Positions 37,249 to 45,189 of a DNA stretch of 64,000 nucleotides are shown one piece after another. Numbering within the stretch: the first letter of the stretch is position 1; each line of letters starts with the position of its first letter. Below the pieces are notes generated by a model. That model ran no database searches. It was not told where the DNA came from and worked only from the letters and a program-made list of their open reading frames with translations. Position numbers and translations under genes: made by a program. This DNA comes from Chryseobacterium lactis (GTDB lineage: Bacteria > Bacteroidota > Bacteroidia > Flavobacteriales > Weeksellaceae). The stretch covers positions 3,534,001 through 3,598,000 of the forward strand of contig NZ_CP033924.1 in NCBI RefSeq assembly GCF_003815875.1. Reading direction: 5' to 3'.

Positions 37249-37743
37249 ATGAAAAAAATATTCTCTGAACTTAAAGGTTTTGTGATATACAATCCGGAAC
37301 TTTTAACAAAATATTTGCAGGATCATCATTTGCCCGGAACTAATATTTTGAAATATTTCGTTGAAAATGATCATGGCGATGAGATCACAAAATCAGGAAT
37401 TGCGATCCCGGTAATAGGAGTAGAGGATGGGTATTATTCATTTTGCATTTCAAAAAACGATGAACGGGCTCTCAATCATGACGAAGTAGCTGTTCAGTCC
37501 GAAGACTGGGTATTTGAGGTTACCAATAATGAAGTGAAAATTGTAGGAATTGGTTATTTAAAAGATATCACATCCATTAATGAAGAAAACAGCATTACAC
37601 TTTCTTTGGAAAACGGCTGGTTTTCTATGAAAATATATGCCGGAATGAAAAACGGAGAGCGACTTTTTGAATTAAATATGAAAGGTCAGGATACAAAACC
37701 GGTTTTTAACGGAGACCTTACAACCGAATATTACTATGGCTAA
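37249..37743 (+). CDS. Putative immunity-array protein, unknown family
   Basis: This 164-aa soluble protein appears β-rich in its C-terminal half (ITLSLENGWFSMKIYAGMKNGERLFEL). No family was recognised. It is the last gene before tRNA-Ser, in line with the preceding immunity candidates but 267 nt further on. The gap from 36982 holds no clear gene, only AT-rich DNA with a possible coding remnant near 37130-37230. Confidence 0.55.
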   Translation: MKKIFSELKGFVIYNPELLTKYLQDHHLPGTNILKYFVENDHGDEITKSGIAIPVIGVEDGYYSFCISKNDERALNHDEVAVQSEDWVFEVTNNEVKIVGIGYLKDITSINEENSITLSLENGWFSMKIYAGMKNGERLFELNMKGQDTKPVFNGDLTTEYYYG

Positions 37744-37893
37744 AAGGTATGAAGGTATATCTGATCTATAATCTGAAATAAAAGTGAATTTTTATTTTTG
37801 ATTTAAAATATTGATAATAAGCCAATTTTACGCTTTGTTGAAAGTGGAAGCCTGTTGGTAGTCGCAGAAATACGAATTTTATTGAAAAAATAT

Positions 37894-37924
37894 TTTGTCA
37901 GTAATAAAAAAGTTTCTATATTTG
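37894..37924 (+). promoter_or_regulatory. Promoter of tRNA-Ser
   Basis: TTTG at 37894-37897 and TATATTTG at 37917-37924 are separated by 19 nt, a full match to the Bacteroidota -33/-7 consensus. The mature tRNA begins 35 nt downstream of the -7 box. This gives a useful internal reference for other promoters in the window. Confidence 0.8.
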
Positions 37925-37958
37925 CACCACTGAAAACGACGATACAATCGGAGTTGAA

Positions 37959-38043
37959 GGAGAGTTGGCAGAGTGGTCGATTGCGGCAGTCTTGAAAACT
38001 GTTGACTGTAACAGGTCCGGGGGTTCGAATCCCTCACTCTCCG
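37959..38043 (+). tRNA. tRNA-Ser (anticodon UGA)
   Basis: An 85-nt class II tRNA. The acceptor arms are ggagagt and actctcc, the anticodon loop is cttgaaa with TGA, a long variable arm follows, and the T arm has ggttcgaatcc. CCA is not encoded. The 3' end serves as the integration site of the downstream element, and integration leaves an intact tRNA at this end. Confidence 0.97.
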
Positions 38044-38045
38044 CA
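38030..38045 (+). other. attL core in the 3' end of tRNA-Ser
   Basis: The 16-nt sequence tccctcactctccgca is present here and again at 50137-50152. It covers the 3' half of the T arm and the acceptor strand of the tRNA. Confidence 0.9.
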
Positions 38046-38047
38046 AA

Positions 38048-38081
38048 AAAAGCCTATAAACAACGTGTTTATAGGCTTTTT
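38048..38081 (+). terminator. Terminator of tRNA-Ser supplied by the element
   Basis: A 14-bp perfect stem (aaaagcctataaac with gtttataggctttt) with a 5-nt loop lies just past attL. The chromosome's original tRNA terminator is probably the hairpin just beyond attR at 50163. Confidence 0.85.
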
Positions 38082-38089
38082 AATTTTCG

Positions 38090-38110
38090 GGTGCTAATTT
38101 AGGTGCTAAT
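38090..38110 (+). repeat. Arm-type integrase site, left copy
   Basis: The sequence contains two ggtgctaat units 12 nt apart (38090 and 38102). The same 21-nt arrangement occurs at 50001-50021 with one mismatch, next to the integrase start. Paired direct repeats inside both ends are typical arm-binding sites of tyrosine integrases. Confidence 0.75.
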
Positions 38111-38192
38111 TTTTCTATATGAAATTTCATTTTAAAAGTCAATTCTATAACTTTAAATTGTGCAATTATTTAGTGTGTTTGAAAAACAATAA

Positions 38193-39368
38193 TTATCTCT
38201 TCATTATTCCTAAAATTATCTTGACACTTATAATGTAAAAAATTAAGACTGATAATAGTTTGAATAATTCATTAAAGCTTAAATTAAACTTCCATTGAAA
38301 GATTGAGATAACTATTTTATAAATTGTTATGGGAAAATTTATAATTGAATACCAATTTAAAAATATTTGATAATAGAAAAACAGAGCTATCATTACAATG
38401 TTAAAGCCCCCATATAAAGCAATAAGATAATCCTTTTTCGTTAGTATAGACTTTTCATTTTTAAAAGTAGATAATAGAATCAATTTTAAGTTGTTCATGG
38501 CATGGAAATTAAGATTAGGCTTGTTCAACAAGTCTGACAATATCCAATATCCATCAGCTCGCAAAAATGGGATTAGATTGTATAATGCTTTTACTGAAAT
38601 AGCCAATGCCAAAATTTCCAGTATATGATATTTTATAAAAAAACCAATAATTAATAGTAATAAGCAAAAAATAATTTCAAAATAAATACCTGCACTATTT
38701 ACTATAATTCTTTTCCACTTACTTAATCTCCATATATCCGTCACGTCTGCAAAAAATGCTGGTATGAAATACAAGTAAAAACCAAAGCCAATTCCTCCAT
38801 GTCTTGCCTTGAAAAAATGGGATGCACTTGCATGTCCCAGCTCATGAAAAATAGTACTTATAAAAAGTAGCAATATAAAATATGGCACAAAAGTATTAGA
38901 GTTGAGAGTCGGATTATTATAATAATTTGTATAAATACTATATCCAAAAATAATGATTGAAAAAAAAATAACCGAATAAAAAACTTTCCTGACAAACAAT
39001 AGTTTCAAGAAGGGAACTATTGTTGAAATTACTTCTGGTTTAAGAAAAATGAAACCATATTTTATATAGTCCGGAATTTTTGATTGTTCTTTTATTGAAT
39101 CATCGTGACCAAAAGTTCCATACTGTTTTAGCTGACCAAAAAGCAATATAATTTGTGAATCTGAAATAGGTACTTTATGGCTTTTTTGAAAATCCATATT
39201 AATTTGTGATACTGTTCTGCTCCCATCTGCTAAACTTAATAAATCATAGTATTTCTGATTCAGTTTAGTATATTTATTAAGTTTTACATTATGCAGTAAA
39301 TATTCACTTTCATTGAATTTTGAAAATTCAATATCTGATGATAGTTTATATACAGGGCTTTCCTCCAT
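38193..39368 (-). CDS. PqqD-like domain fused to M50 site-2-type membrane metalloprotease
   Basis: This 391-aa protein has an N-terminal ~90-residue winged-helix-like domain resembling PqqD/RiPP recognition elements (KYTKLNQKYYDLLSLADGSRTVSQI). About eight membrane helices follow. The zinc motif HELGH is at 175-179 and the third-ligand motif NLIPFLRADGYW at 264-275 (Asn264, Pro267, Asp272), both M50 hallmarks. Such fusions occur in peptide-modification clusters, where they may cleave or export a modified peptide. The start codon overlaps the stop of the isoprenoid enzyme gene (TAATG), so translation is coupled. Cutting the leader of the 67-aa peptide is the proposed job (inference). Confidence 0.85.
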   Translation of the reverse strand: MEESPVYKLSSDIEFSKFNESEYLLHNVKLNKYTKLNQKYYDLLSLADGSRTVSQINMDFQKSHKVPISDSQIILLFGQLKQYGTFGHDDSIKEQSKIPDYIKYGFIFLKPEVISTIVPFLKLLFVRKVFYSVIFFSIIIFGYSIYTNYYNNPTLNSNTFVPYFILLLFISTIFHELGHASASHFFKARHGGIGFGFYLYFIPAFFADVTDIWRLSKWKRIIVNSAGIYFEIIFCLLLLIIGFFIKYHILEILALAISVKALYNLIPFLRADGYWILSDLLNKPNLNFHAMNNLKLILLSTFKNEKSILTKKDYLIALYGGFNIVMIALFFYYQIFLNWYSIINFPITIYKIVISIFQWKFNLSFNELFKLLSVLIFYIISVKIILGIMKR

Positions 39369-41227
39369 TATAGTAAAGCCTTTAATGCGTAAGCAGTAGT
39401 AAGCGTCTTACTTTTGTAAGGCTCATGGGCTTTAGGTTTAATAAAATTTTCCGCCTTCCAACTACCATTTTCATGCTGATGTTCTATTAAAAATTGTTGT
39501 GCGCTATTTTTCATTTTCTCAAGTTCAGGAAACTCTAATAAATTCATGCAAAAAATAGCAAAAGAAGTTGACAAATTTTTATATTGATTCTCATCAAAAC
39601 TTCCATCAGCATTTTGGAAACCAATCAAAAAGTCTTTTATTTTCTGCTTGACAGCTCCATATTGTGTAGGAAACTCATTAAGCAACCTCAGACAAACATA
39701 TGTACCATAAAGTTTACCATAGTACCATCTGCTCTCCCAATACCCTTGCTCTTTTTGCTCTGAAATAATATACTTGATTGCTTTTTCTATGGTGGACTTG
39801 TATTTTTCTGAATCTAATAAGGTTAAAGCATATACAAAGTTGGCTACAACTTCCACATCTGCCCCTTTTCCCCATTTGGTAGAATTGAATAAATCCTGTT
39901 TTTTCTGTTTTTCAGTAAGATTTACTTTAGGAAGAATCCAAGTTTCTATTCCACCACTAGGCTGTGTTCTTTCAGATACGGCAATACTAATTGCTTTTAT
40001 ACAATATTTATCTACCAATTTCCCATTTCCTGTTTTGATAAACTGTTGCATAATTTGCCCTAGATCGTCAATATCTGCTGCTATTTCCTGAACAGTTGGA
40101 AAATAAGACCAAGCTCCAATATTGTCCTTATTTTGTCTTCCTTCTATATATTGATTTTCTTTTTCAATAAAAACTTGAAGATTAAGATTAAAAGAATGTG
40201 CAATTTCCAACAAACAATCATTCAATAATGCTCTTTGAAAAGTATCTGAAGAATGGATATCAATTTCATTCTCGAATCCTTCCATACCTCCTAAATACAT
40301 AAAATGCTTTAAATCAACATAATTTTGAAGAAAATCACTCTTAATGAATTGCAAGCCTTTAAAAAAAAAGTCTATTGTGACTTTATTAAAATCAAAAAAG
40401 TAATCTTCTTGAATTAATTTTCTTTTTGTATTTGCTTTTTCTTCTATTGTTTTGACATAACCATTAACTGAATCCTTGGTTTGAAGAATTGTTTTTTCAA
40501 AGTCGCAGATTGTATCCAGCCACAAACTATCCGGTGGCAATTTTTCAATTACTTTTTTAGCCTTCTCCAAATAATAAATTGATTTTTCAAAAAGAATAAC
40601 ACTTGTTCCATCTATATAAAACAACTTATTTAAAATATTTACATCATATTTATATTTGGAAAAGTCTAATGTTTTGGATAATTCATATACCGCCCAATTA
40701 AATTGTTTTTTGTTAAAGTCCTCTGTGAAATCTATAATATCATCATATAATTGAAACCCTATCGAAAAATATTTATGAGATTCGAGCAGTAAATTATAAA
40801 TTTCGCTATTGTTACTATTTTCTGAAAAAATAAATAAACTATCAATAGCTACTTTTCCAAAGGCAGATTTCATATCTGCAACTTTATTATAATTCTCTTC
40901 ACTTGGATTATTCCAAAGGTTTTTTTCTAATGATATTGCCTTGCGAAACTCTCTTTTTCTTGTTTCCCAAAGATTCCAAAAATTGTTACCATCTTCATAT
41001 ATTGTGGATAAAATTTTTATTGCATTCTCTTGTAAATCTAAAACATTAAATATTCTATGATTTTCTTGATTATCAATAACAGCATCTAATTGCAAAATAG
41101 ATTGATAAAAATAAAAGCCTGCTTTTGAAAGCAGGTCTATTGTCACCTTATCTATATCTGGAAAATAATCGTGAAATAGTTTAGGATAATATTCGTAAAA
41201 TTCTGGAGATTTCTTTTTATGGCTCAT
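39368..41227 (-). CDS. Bifunctional-looking isoprenoid enzyme: class I synthase-like plus class II cyclase-like
   Basis: The frame opens at 41290, but the ATG at 41227 overlaps the upstream gene by only 11 nt and is the likelier start (619 aa). The N-terminal half is an all-helical class I isoprenoid fold: LDAVID (Asp48, Asp52) stands where the first Asp-rich motif would be, and DDIID (Asp162, Asp163, Asp166) is in FQLYDDIIDFTEDF. The C-terminal half resembles terpene cyclase/squalene-hopene cyclase barrels, with DIDD (Asp385, Asp387, Asp388, the class II DxDD acid) and QW-like repeats (GYWESRWYYGKLYGTYVCLRL, ADGSFDENQ, NGSWKAENF). It could make and cyclise a terpene, or prenylate and cyclise a peptide. 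Soluble; no signal peptide. Confidence 0.75.
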   Translation of the reverse strand: MSHKKKSPEFYEYYPKLFHDYFPDIDKVTIDLLSKAGFYFYQSILQLDAVIDNQENHRIFNVLDLQENAIKILSTIYEDGNNFWNLWETRKREFRKAISLEKNLWNNPSEENYNKVADMKSAFGKVAIDSLFIFSENSNNSEIYNLLLESHKYFSIGFQLYDDIIDFTEDFNKKQFNWAVYELSKTLDFSKYKYDVNILNKLFYIDGTSVILFEKSIYYLEKAKKVIEKLPPDSLWLDTICDFEKTILQTKDSVNGYVKTIEEKANTKRKLIQEDYFFDFNKVTIDFFFKGLQFIKSDFLQNYVDLKHFMYLGGMEGFENEIDIHSSDTFQRALLNDCLLEIAHSFNLNLQVFIEKENQYIEGRQNKDNIGAWSYFPTVQEIAADIDDLGQIMQQFIKTGNGKLVDKYCIKAISIAVSERTQPSGGIETWILPKVNLTEKQKKQDLFNSTKWGKGADVEVVANFVYALTLLDSEKYKSTIEKAIKYIISEQKEQGYWESRWYYGKLYGTYVCLRLLNEFPTQYGAVKQKIKDFLIGFQNADGSFDENQYKNLSTSFAIFCMNLLEFPELEKMKNSAQQFLIEHQHENGSWKAENFIKPKAHEPYKSKTLTTAYALKALL

Positions 41228-42365
41228 CAATAAATTTCTGTTCTTCTTTGGAAAGTAAAGTATTATTTTCTTTAATCTCTTTATTAGCAATATTTTCGGT
41301 TAGATTTTTATTTAAATCAATTTTATTTTTCAATCCTTTTTTATCTGATTCTAAAAATTTTTGAAAATTTATTTCTTGAATAAATGAAACGGGATACTTT
41401 TTTTCTTTGTATAGCGCATAACCTTTAATTTCGGTATAAACTAAAGCTGGTAGATATTTTCCGTCTTTTTTATAAAAATCATATTTGATATTATTTGAAG
41501 TGGCTACACCTTCGTAAGCTTCTCCTCGTTTGTTCTTGTTCTTGAACGACTGAGACATATTTGTTATATAAAGATCAAAACTACTAATGACTTTGTCTGT
41601 TTTGCTATATGTAAATTTTCCTTTATATGTATTTATTTCATCTTTTGTTTCAAAATAAATAATTTGAATGTTCTGGTTTTCTGAAAGTATTTTTGAAACA
41701 AATACACTATTTTTTGTATCATTTAAAAAACCAATAATTTCACTATTAAAAAATAACTTCTGAATAAAGTTTTTGGGAGTTATTTGAATATCTGTATTAA
41801 AGGGATAATCATTAGAAGATACTTTAGTTTTAAAATATTTAATGTTGTTAAAGCCGATTTGGACAAAAGAGTCGACATTATCTTGTGCCTTAAAATTATA
41901 GGCATTTGCTAAAGCCCATATGTCAATATTGGCTATTAAAAGGTTAATCATTTTCCCATCAATATAACCTTTTTGCTTTATTGTAGATTGATATAGAGAG
42001 GGCTTACTGTAATATATGCTTAGATAATCTTTTAAAGCATTTTGAAACATTTGCCTTATATCTATTTTGGATATTTTCACCTCTTCAATATCTTTATATA
42101 ATGGCTTTAATTTTATAATAGGAGTTAAAGACTCCAATGTTAACTCTTCATATCCTTGAGCAAAAATATTCAGTGGTTTCTTATCATTTTTTAGTTCTAC
42201 TTCCCCATCATCGTTACTATACAGCACCACATTATCAGACATAATTCTAACATTTTGAAGAGGTTTGTTTTCTTCAGAATCAATAATTCTTACTTTGATA
42301 TTTTGAGGAAAATAAAATTGTAATGATAACCCCAAATAGGCTATTAAAAATAATATGGACTTCAT
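41217..42365 (-). CDS. Secreted carboxypeptidase-regulatory-like domain protein
   Basis: This 382-aa protein has a signal peptide (residues ~1-20) and then a β-sandwich of the CarboxypepD_reg-like type (VRIIDSEENKPLQNVRIMSDNVVLYSNDDGEVEL, ~25-58). The rest (~100-350) is a β-rich domain common in Bacteroidota secreted proteins but of unknown role. Its start overlaps the 97-aa gene by 4 nt (ATGA) and its end overlaps the isoprenoid enzyme gene, so it belongs to the cargo operon. It may act at the cell surface on the mature product, for example in export or immunity (inference). Confidence 0.7.
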   Translation of the reverse strand: MKSILFLIAYLGLSLQFYFPQNIKVRIIDSEENKPLQNVRIMSDNVVLYSNDDGEVELKNDKKPLNIFAQGYEELTLESLTPIIKLKPLYKDIEEVKISKIDIRQMFQNALKDYLSIYYSKPSLYQSTIKQKGYIDGKMINLLIANIDIWALANAYNFKAQDNVDSFVQIGFNNIKYFKTKVSSNDYPFNTDIQITPKNFIQKLFFNSEIIGFLNDTKNSVFVSKILSENQNIQIIYFETKDEINTYKGKFTYSKTDKVISSFDLYITNMSQSFKNKNKRGEAYEGVATSNNIKYDFYKKDGKYLPALVYTEIKGYALYKEKKYPVSFIQEINFQKFLESDKKGLKNKIDLNKNLTENIANKEIKENNTLLSKEEQKFIDEP

Positions 42366-42655
42366 TTAGTTGTATTATCTCTTTGATATATTAATGTTCT
42401 ATCAAATCCATTTTGAAAATAAATCCGATTTGTAAAATTATCTCTGTAAATAACTTCTTTTTCTTTTCCAAGAGAAAAATTAAAACCACTCTTTTTTTGT
42501 GGTTTTTTAAAATCTATTACTATTTCTTTTTTGTTGCTTAATCCTAATATTGCAGTATCTTTTTTATATTTAAGAGAATCAGTATACTTTGGAAGTAACT
42601 GTGCGTTAATTTGTGAGGATATCAACAAAATTGTTGTAAAAAAAACTACTCTCAT
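42362..42655 (-). CDS. Small secreted protein of the cargo operon
   Basis: This 97-aa protein has a signal peptide ending in INAQ (residue ~19) and a basic mature part rich in Lys, Tyr, Phe and Asn. No domain was recognised. It follows the peptide gene after an attenuator-like hairpin and is coupled by ATGA to the next gene. Roles such as immunity, a carrier or a surface receptor cannot be told apart. Confidence 0.6.
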   Translation of the reverse strand: MRVVFFTTILLISSQINAQLLPKYTDSLKYKKDTAILGLSNKKEIVIDFKKPQKKSGFNFSLGKEKEVIYRDNFTNRIYFQNGFDRTLIYQRDNTTK

Positions 42656-42672
42656 AAAAATTGAAATATAAA

Positions 42673-42703
42673 AACAGCTAATACATAGATTGTATTAGCT
42701 GTT
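42673..42703 (-). terminator. Terminator/attenuator directly after the peptide gene
   Basis: A perfect 13-bp stem (aacagctaataca with tgtattagctgtt) with a 5-nt loop and a T-rich tail on the minus strand begins 5 nt after the peptide stop. Partial termination here would give excess peptide mRNA over the enzyme genes, the usual arrangement in ribosomal-peptide operons. Confidence 0.8.
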
Positions 42704-42708
42704 ACTTT

Positions 42709-42912
42709 TTAAAATGTCCAAGTGGCACTACCTCCAACGGCAGTAGTATTGGTTTCAATTGTTTCACCAGCATCAAACATTGTAGGTGCAGATACACTTA
42801 CGTCCCAAGCCTTCATTTCAAATCTTTGTTCCAATTCTTCCATTTGGAAATTTTCTAATAATTCATTTTTTTCAACTTCTTGATCTAGTTGAGTAAAATT
42901 TTCTGCATTCAT
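42709..42912 (-). CDS. 67-aa ribosomal peptide precursor candidate, Trp near C-terminus
   Basis: The peptide has an acidic helical leader (DQEVEKNELLENFQMEELEQ, ~10-29), the segment FEMKAWDVSVSAP (~31-43), a Thr-rich linker and Gly-Gly, then a tail of six residues, SATWTF. Trp is third from the end. Leader plus short hydroxyl- and aromatic-rich tail is the layout of a RiPP precursor. Trp close to the C-terminus is also the prenylated residue in ComX pheromones. A consensus promoter lies upstream and an attenuator downstream. That this peptide is the substrate of the neighbouring enzyme and protease is inference. It could instead be an unmodified bacteriocin-like peptide. Confidence 0.65.
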   Translation of the reverse strand: MNAENFTQLDQEVEKNELLENFQMEELEQRFEMKAWDVSVSAPTMFDAGETIETNTTAVGGSATWTF

Positions 42913-42940
42913 AATATTTTTTTATAAAATTTGACTATAG

Positions 42941-42970
42941 CAAATTTAAAATAAATTTTTAATTGTGCAA
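42941..42970 (-). promoter_or_regulatory. Promoter of the peptide/isoprenoid cargo operon
   Basis: On the minus strand, TTG (complement of 42968-42970) and TAAATTTG (complement of 42941-42948) are 19 nt apart, a match to the Bacteroidota consensus with the same spacing as the tRNA-Ser promoter in this window. The predicted leader is about 23 nt. Confidence 0.7.
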
Positions 42971-43129
42971 TTTTTATATAAATTATTATGTATGATTTAA
43001 GACTATTAAGAATAAATTTTCAAATATTTACCGTTTTAATCTACTCTTTTGGTTCTGTTTATTTTTAATATTTTCCAACCCACTTACTATTTTGTTTTCC
43101 AAACTTTAAAAAAAATAAAGACAATAGAC

Positions 43130-43693
43130 CTATTTAGCTTCGTAACCATCTTTGAATCTCAGGAATTTCTCCGCATCTTTCGGGTTTTTATTAATCCATT
43201 TTTGTACAAGTTCGGTGTTGTTTTCTAATTTTTGAATGTCGTCTTTAGGATATAGCAGTTTTCCATCCTTTTCAAATTCGGAAAGGATTTCCTCTCTAAG
43301 CTCGCTTTTGGAACGGATACTTTCGGAATACCATTTGAATGCAAGATTTCCACTTATTAGAATTGTCGAAAATGACAGTAAAATTGCACCAAAAATACCC
43401 CAAACAAGATTCGATTTTCGTAAAGCTTCAATACTTTGCTGAGATAATTCCGCAATAATTATTTTCGGGATTTGACTTACGGTTTTCTTAAATATTTCAT
43501 TTTCTTTTTGATAAGTTCTTGATGTTTCATCGATTATATTTATCAAAGCCGATACAGATTGTTCAAGTTCTGAAGATACATTCATATAATCTTCAACTGA
43601 AGCTTTAGTTTCTGTGTTAGATTCAATATTTGCTTTACAGGATTCTATAACTTGATTCAAAATCTCCATTCCGTCTTTTTGTGTATTGTCCAT
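43130..43693 (-). CDS. Coiled-coil membrane protein of the mobilization region
   Basis: This 187-aa protein has a long helical, probably coiled-coil N-terminal half (~10-90), one membrane segment (LVWGIFGAILLSFSTILISG, ~96-115) and a charged C-terminal tail ending in EKFLRFKDGYEAK. It starts 5 nt after the relaxase gene, a place where flavobacterial mobilizable elements often carry an accessory membrane protein. Its function is unknown; it may help dock the relaxosome at the coupling protein (inference). Confidence 0.65.
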   Translation of the reverse strand: MDNTQKDGMEILNQVIESCKANIESNTETKASVEDYMNVSSELEQSVSALINIIDETSRTYQKENEIFKKTVSQIPKIIIAELSQQSIEALRKSNLVWGIFGAILLSFSTILISGNLAFKWYSESIRSKSELREEILSEFEKDGKLLYPKDDIQKLENNTELVQKWINKNPKDAEKFLRFKDGYEAK

Positions 43694-43698
43694 AATTT

Positions 43699-44553
43699 TT
43701 AACGTTTAAATTTTTTATTGTTCTCTATTTTCATTTCATTATTTCTCAAATCCTCATTCCGTTTATTTTGTCTAAGAAATTCCGAATCATTTGATGTTTT
43801 CAATTGTTCCGAGCGTTTTGTTTTATCTTCAAAGATTTTCTTTATTTCCGATATTTTCAGCTTGCTAGTAATTTCCGAAAGCTTGTATCCTGCTTTATAC
43901 TGACGTGAGGTTTCATCGTTGATATCTGTTTTAAGAACGATTCTCATTCCCGAAATCCCGACCTTGACATTGCTCGACAATGAAACCAAATAACCCCGAT
44001 TCGACATTTCCAAAACCAGCTCTTCAAAATTTTTAGAATTTCCGATACTGGCAACCAGATTCTCATACATCTCATTTCTTTTATCAATGCCTGTTTCGAT
44101 GTCTGTCTTTATACCCAAATCTCTACAGATTTCCCTTACAGCCTTACCGAAATTCTCCCCGATATTGTGGGATTTGACCGTACATTTTCCAAAAGTGTCA
44201 ATCCGGTTTACCACGAAATGAATATGCTTTTGTTTCGTAGAATTGTGGACATCCAAGCGATATTGGTTGTTTTCCGAAACTCCGACTTTTGCAAGAGCCT
44301 GTATCGTGATTTTCGCCAGTTCTGCATCAGAAAGTTGGTCGCCTGTTTCTTTTGGTGGTGAGATATAACCTGTCAAAGCCCATTTTTTGACATTGGAATT
44401 TCTTTTTGCTATTGCTTTCATTTCCAAAAATTGTTCTTCAGGACTGCTTCCGAGAAGATTGTTTGTTCCAAGCATCTTCGCCGTTCCTTTGTCAGTTCCG
44501 TTGTATTCCAAAGCGATTTTGGAAATCAGTCTTGTTGTTGCCGAATTATTCAT
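43699..44553 (-). CDS. Relaxase/mobilization nuclease (MobA/BmpH-like)
   Basis: This 284-aa protein has the relaxase metal motif VHNSTKQKHIHFVVNRID with His103, His110 and His112, followed by SHNIGENFGKAVREICRDLGI (~128-148), as in Bacteroidota MobA/B-type relaxases. The Tyr of TGYISPP (~61-67) or one nearer the N-terminus is a candidate for the nicking residue. It would nick the element's oriT and lead the strand into a helper conjugation channel. It overlaps the MobC-like gene by 4 nt. Confidence 0.85.
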   Translation of the reverse strand: MNNSATTRLISKIALEYNGTDKGTAKMLGTNNLLGSSPEEQFLEMKAIAKRNSNVKKWALTGYISPPKETGDQLSDAELAKITIQALAKVGVSENNQYRLDVHNSTKQKHIHFVVNRIDTFGKCTVKSHNIGENFGKAVREICRDLGIKTDIETGIDKRNEMYENLVASIGNSKNFEELVLEMSNRGYLVSLSSNVKVGISGMRIVLKTDINDETSRQYKAGYKLSEITSKLKISEIKKIFEDKTKRSEQLKTSNDSEFLRQNKRNEDLRNNEMKIENNKKFKR

Positions 44554-45020
44554 AATTCTTCATTCATCAGATTCTCCCGTTCGTGAATCTTTTGATAGAG
44601 GTATTGTTTTATCAATGTCAAAACGGTTTCGATTTCCAGCAGGATATTTTTTTTATTTTCAAAAGCAGACCATTCGGAATTTCGCAAAAGGTTGGTGATT
44701 CGGATAAAGTTATTGCCATATTCCAAAAGGATTTTATCAGTTTCAAATTCCTTAGCTTTCAACTCCTCTTTTGTTGCTACCATTCGAAGAAGGGTCGAAA
44801 TTTTCAAACTGTATTTATTAGCTTCGTCCTCCAGAAACTTAAATTCCTTTTCGGTAAATCGCACGGAAACAACTCGTAAAAGATGGTTCGCACTTTTCTT
44901 TTTCAGCCCTCCTTTTTTTCCGAGTTCACGGAAGTATTGTTTCCTTTTTTCCGTCTCTTTTTTTTGTTCCTGCTCACGGGAGACTTTCAGGACAAAACTT
45001 TTCAAAAAATCATTCTCCAT
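44550..45020 (-). CDS. MobC-like mobilization accessory protein
   Basis: This 156-aa basic protein has a ribbon-helix-helix-like segment (LRVVSVRFTEKEFKFLEDEANKYSLKISTLLRM, ~46-78) preceded by a Lys-rich tail with FRELGKKGGLKKKS. This matches MobC/relaxosome accessory proteins that bind oriT and assist the relaxase. The ATG of the relaxase gene overlaps its stop codon. Confidence 0.8.
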   Translation of the reverse strand: MENDFLKSFVLKVSREQEQKKETEKRKQYFRELGKKGGLKKKSANHLLRVVSVRFTEKEFKFLEDEANKYSLKISTLLRMVATKEELKAKEFETDKILLEYGNNFIRITNLLRNSEWSAFENKKNILLEIETVLTLIKQYLYQKIHERENLMNEEL

Positions 45021-45189
45021 ATTTTTGTGTATTTATTATTTATCAACATTCAGTTTGTTTTTCAAGACGTTTTTGACGATAGGAAAAAACCAAAAAGTTC
45101 CAATTTTACAATTAGCGTCCACGCTTTTTGTAAACATTGGGTACTTTTTGCACTAACTACCCACCATATTTCACCTGTGTTTATTTTAC
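45021..45189. other. Candidate oriT region
   Basis: This 169-nt gap just upstream of mobC and the relaxase gene holds an 8-bp inverted repeat (caaaaagt at 45091 with actttttg at 45143) and a small hairpin agcg-tcca-cgct at 45114-45125. Such a position and such repeats are usual for oriT. The nick site cannot be located by eye. Confidence 0.35.

Noticed and set aside
41228..41290. Longer N-terminus of the isoprenoid enzyme
   Set aside because: It adds 21 basic residues and a 74-nt overlap with the previous gene, whereas the ATG at 41227 gives an 11-nt overlap typical of coupled genes.
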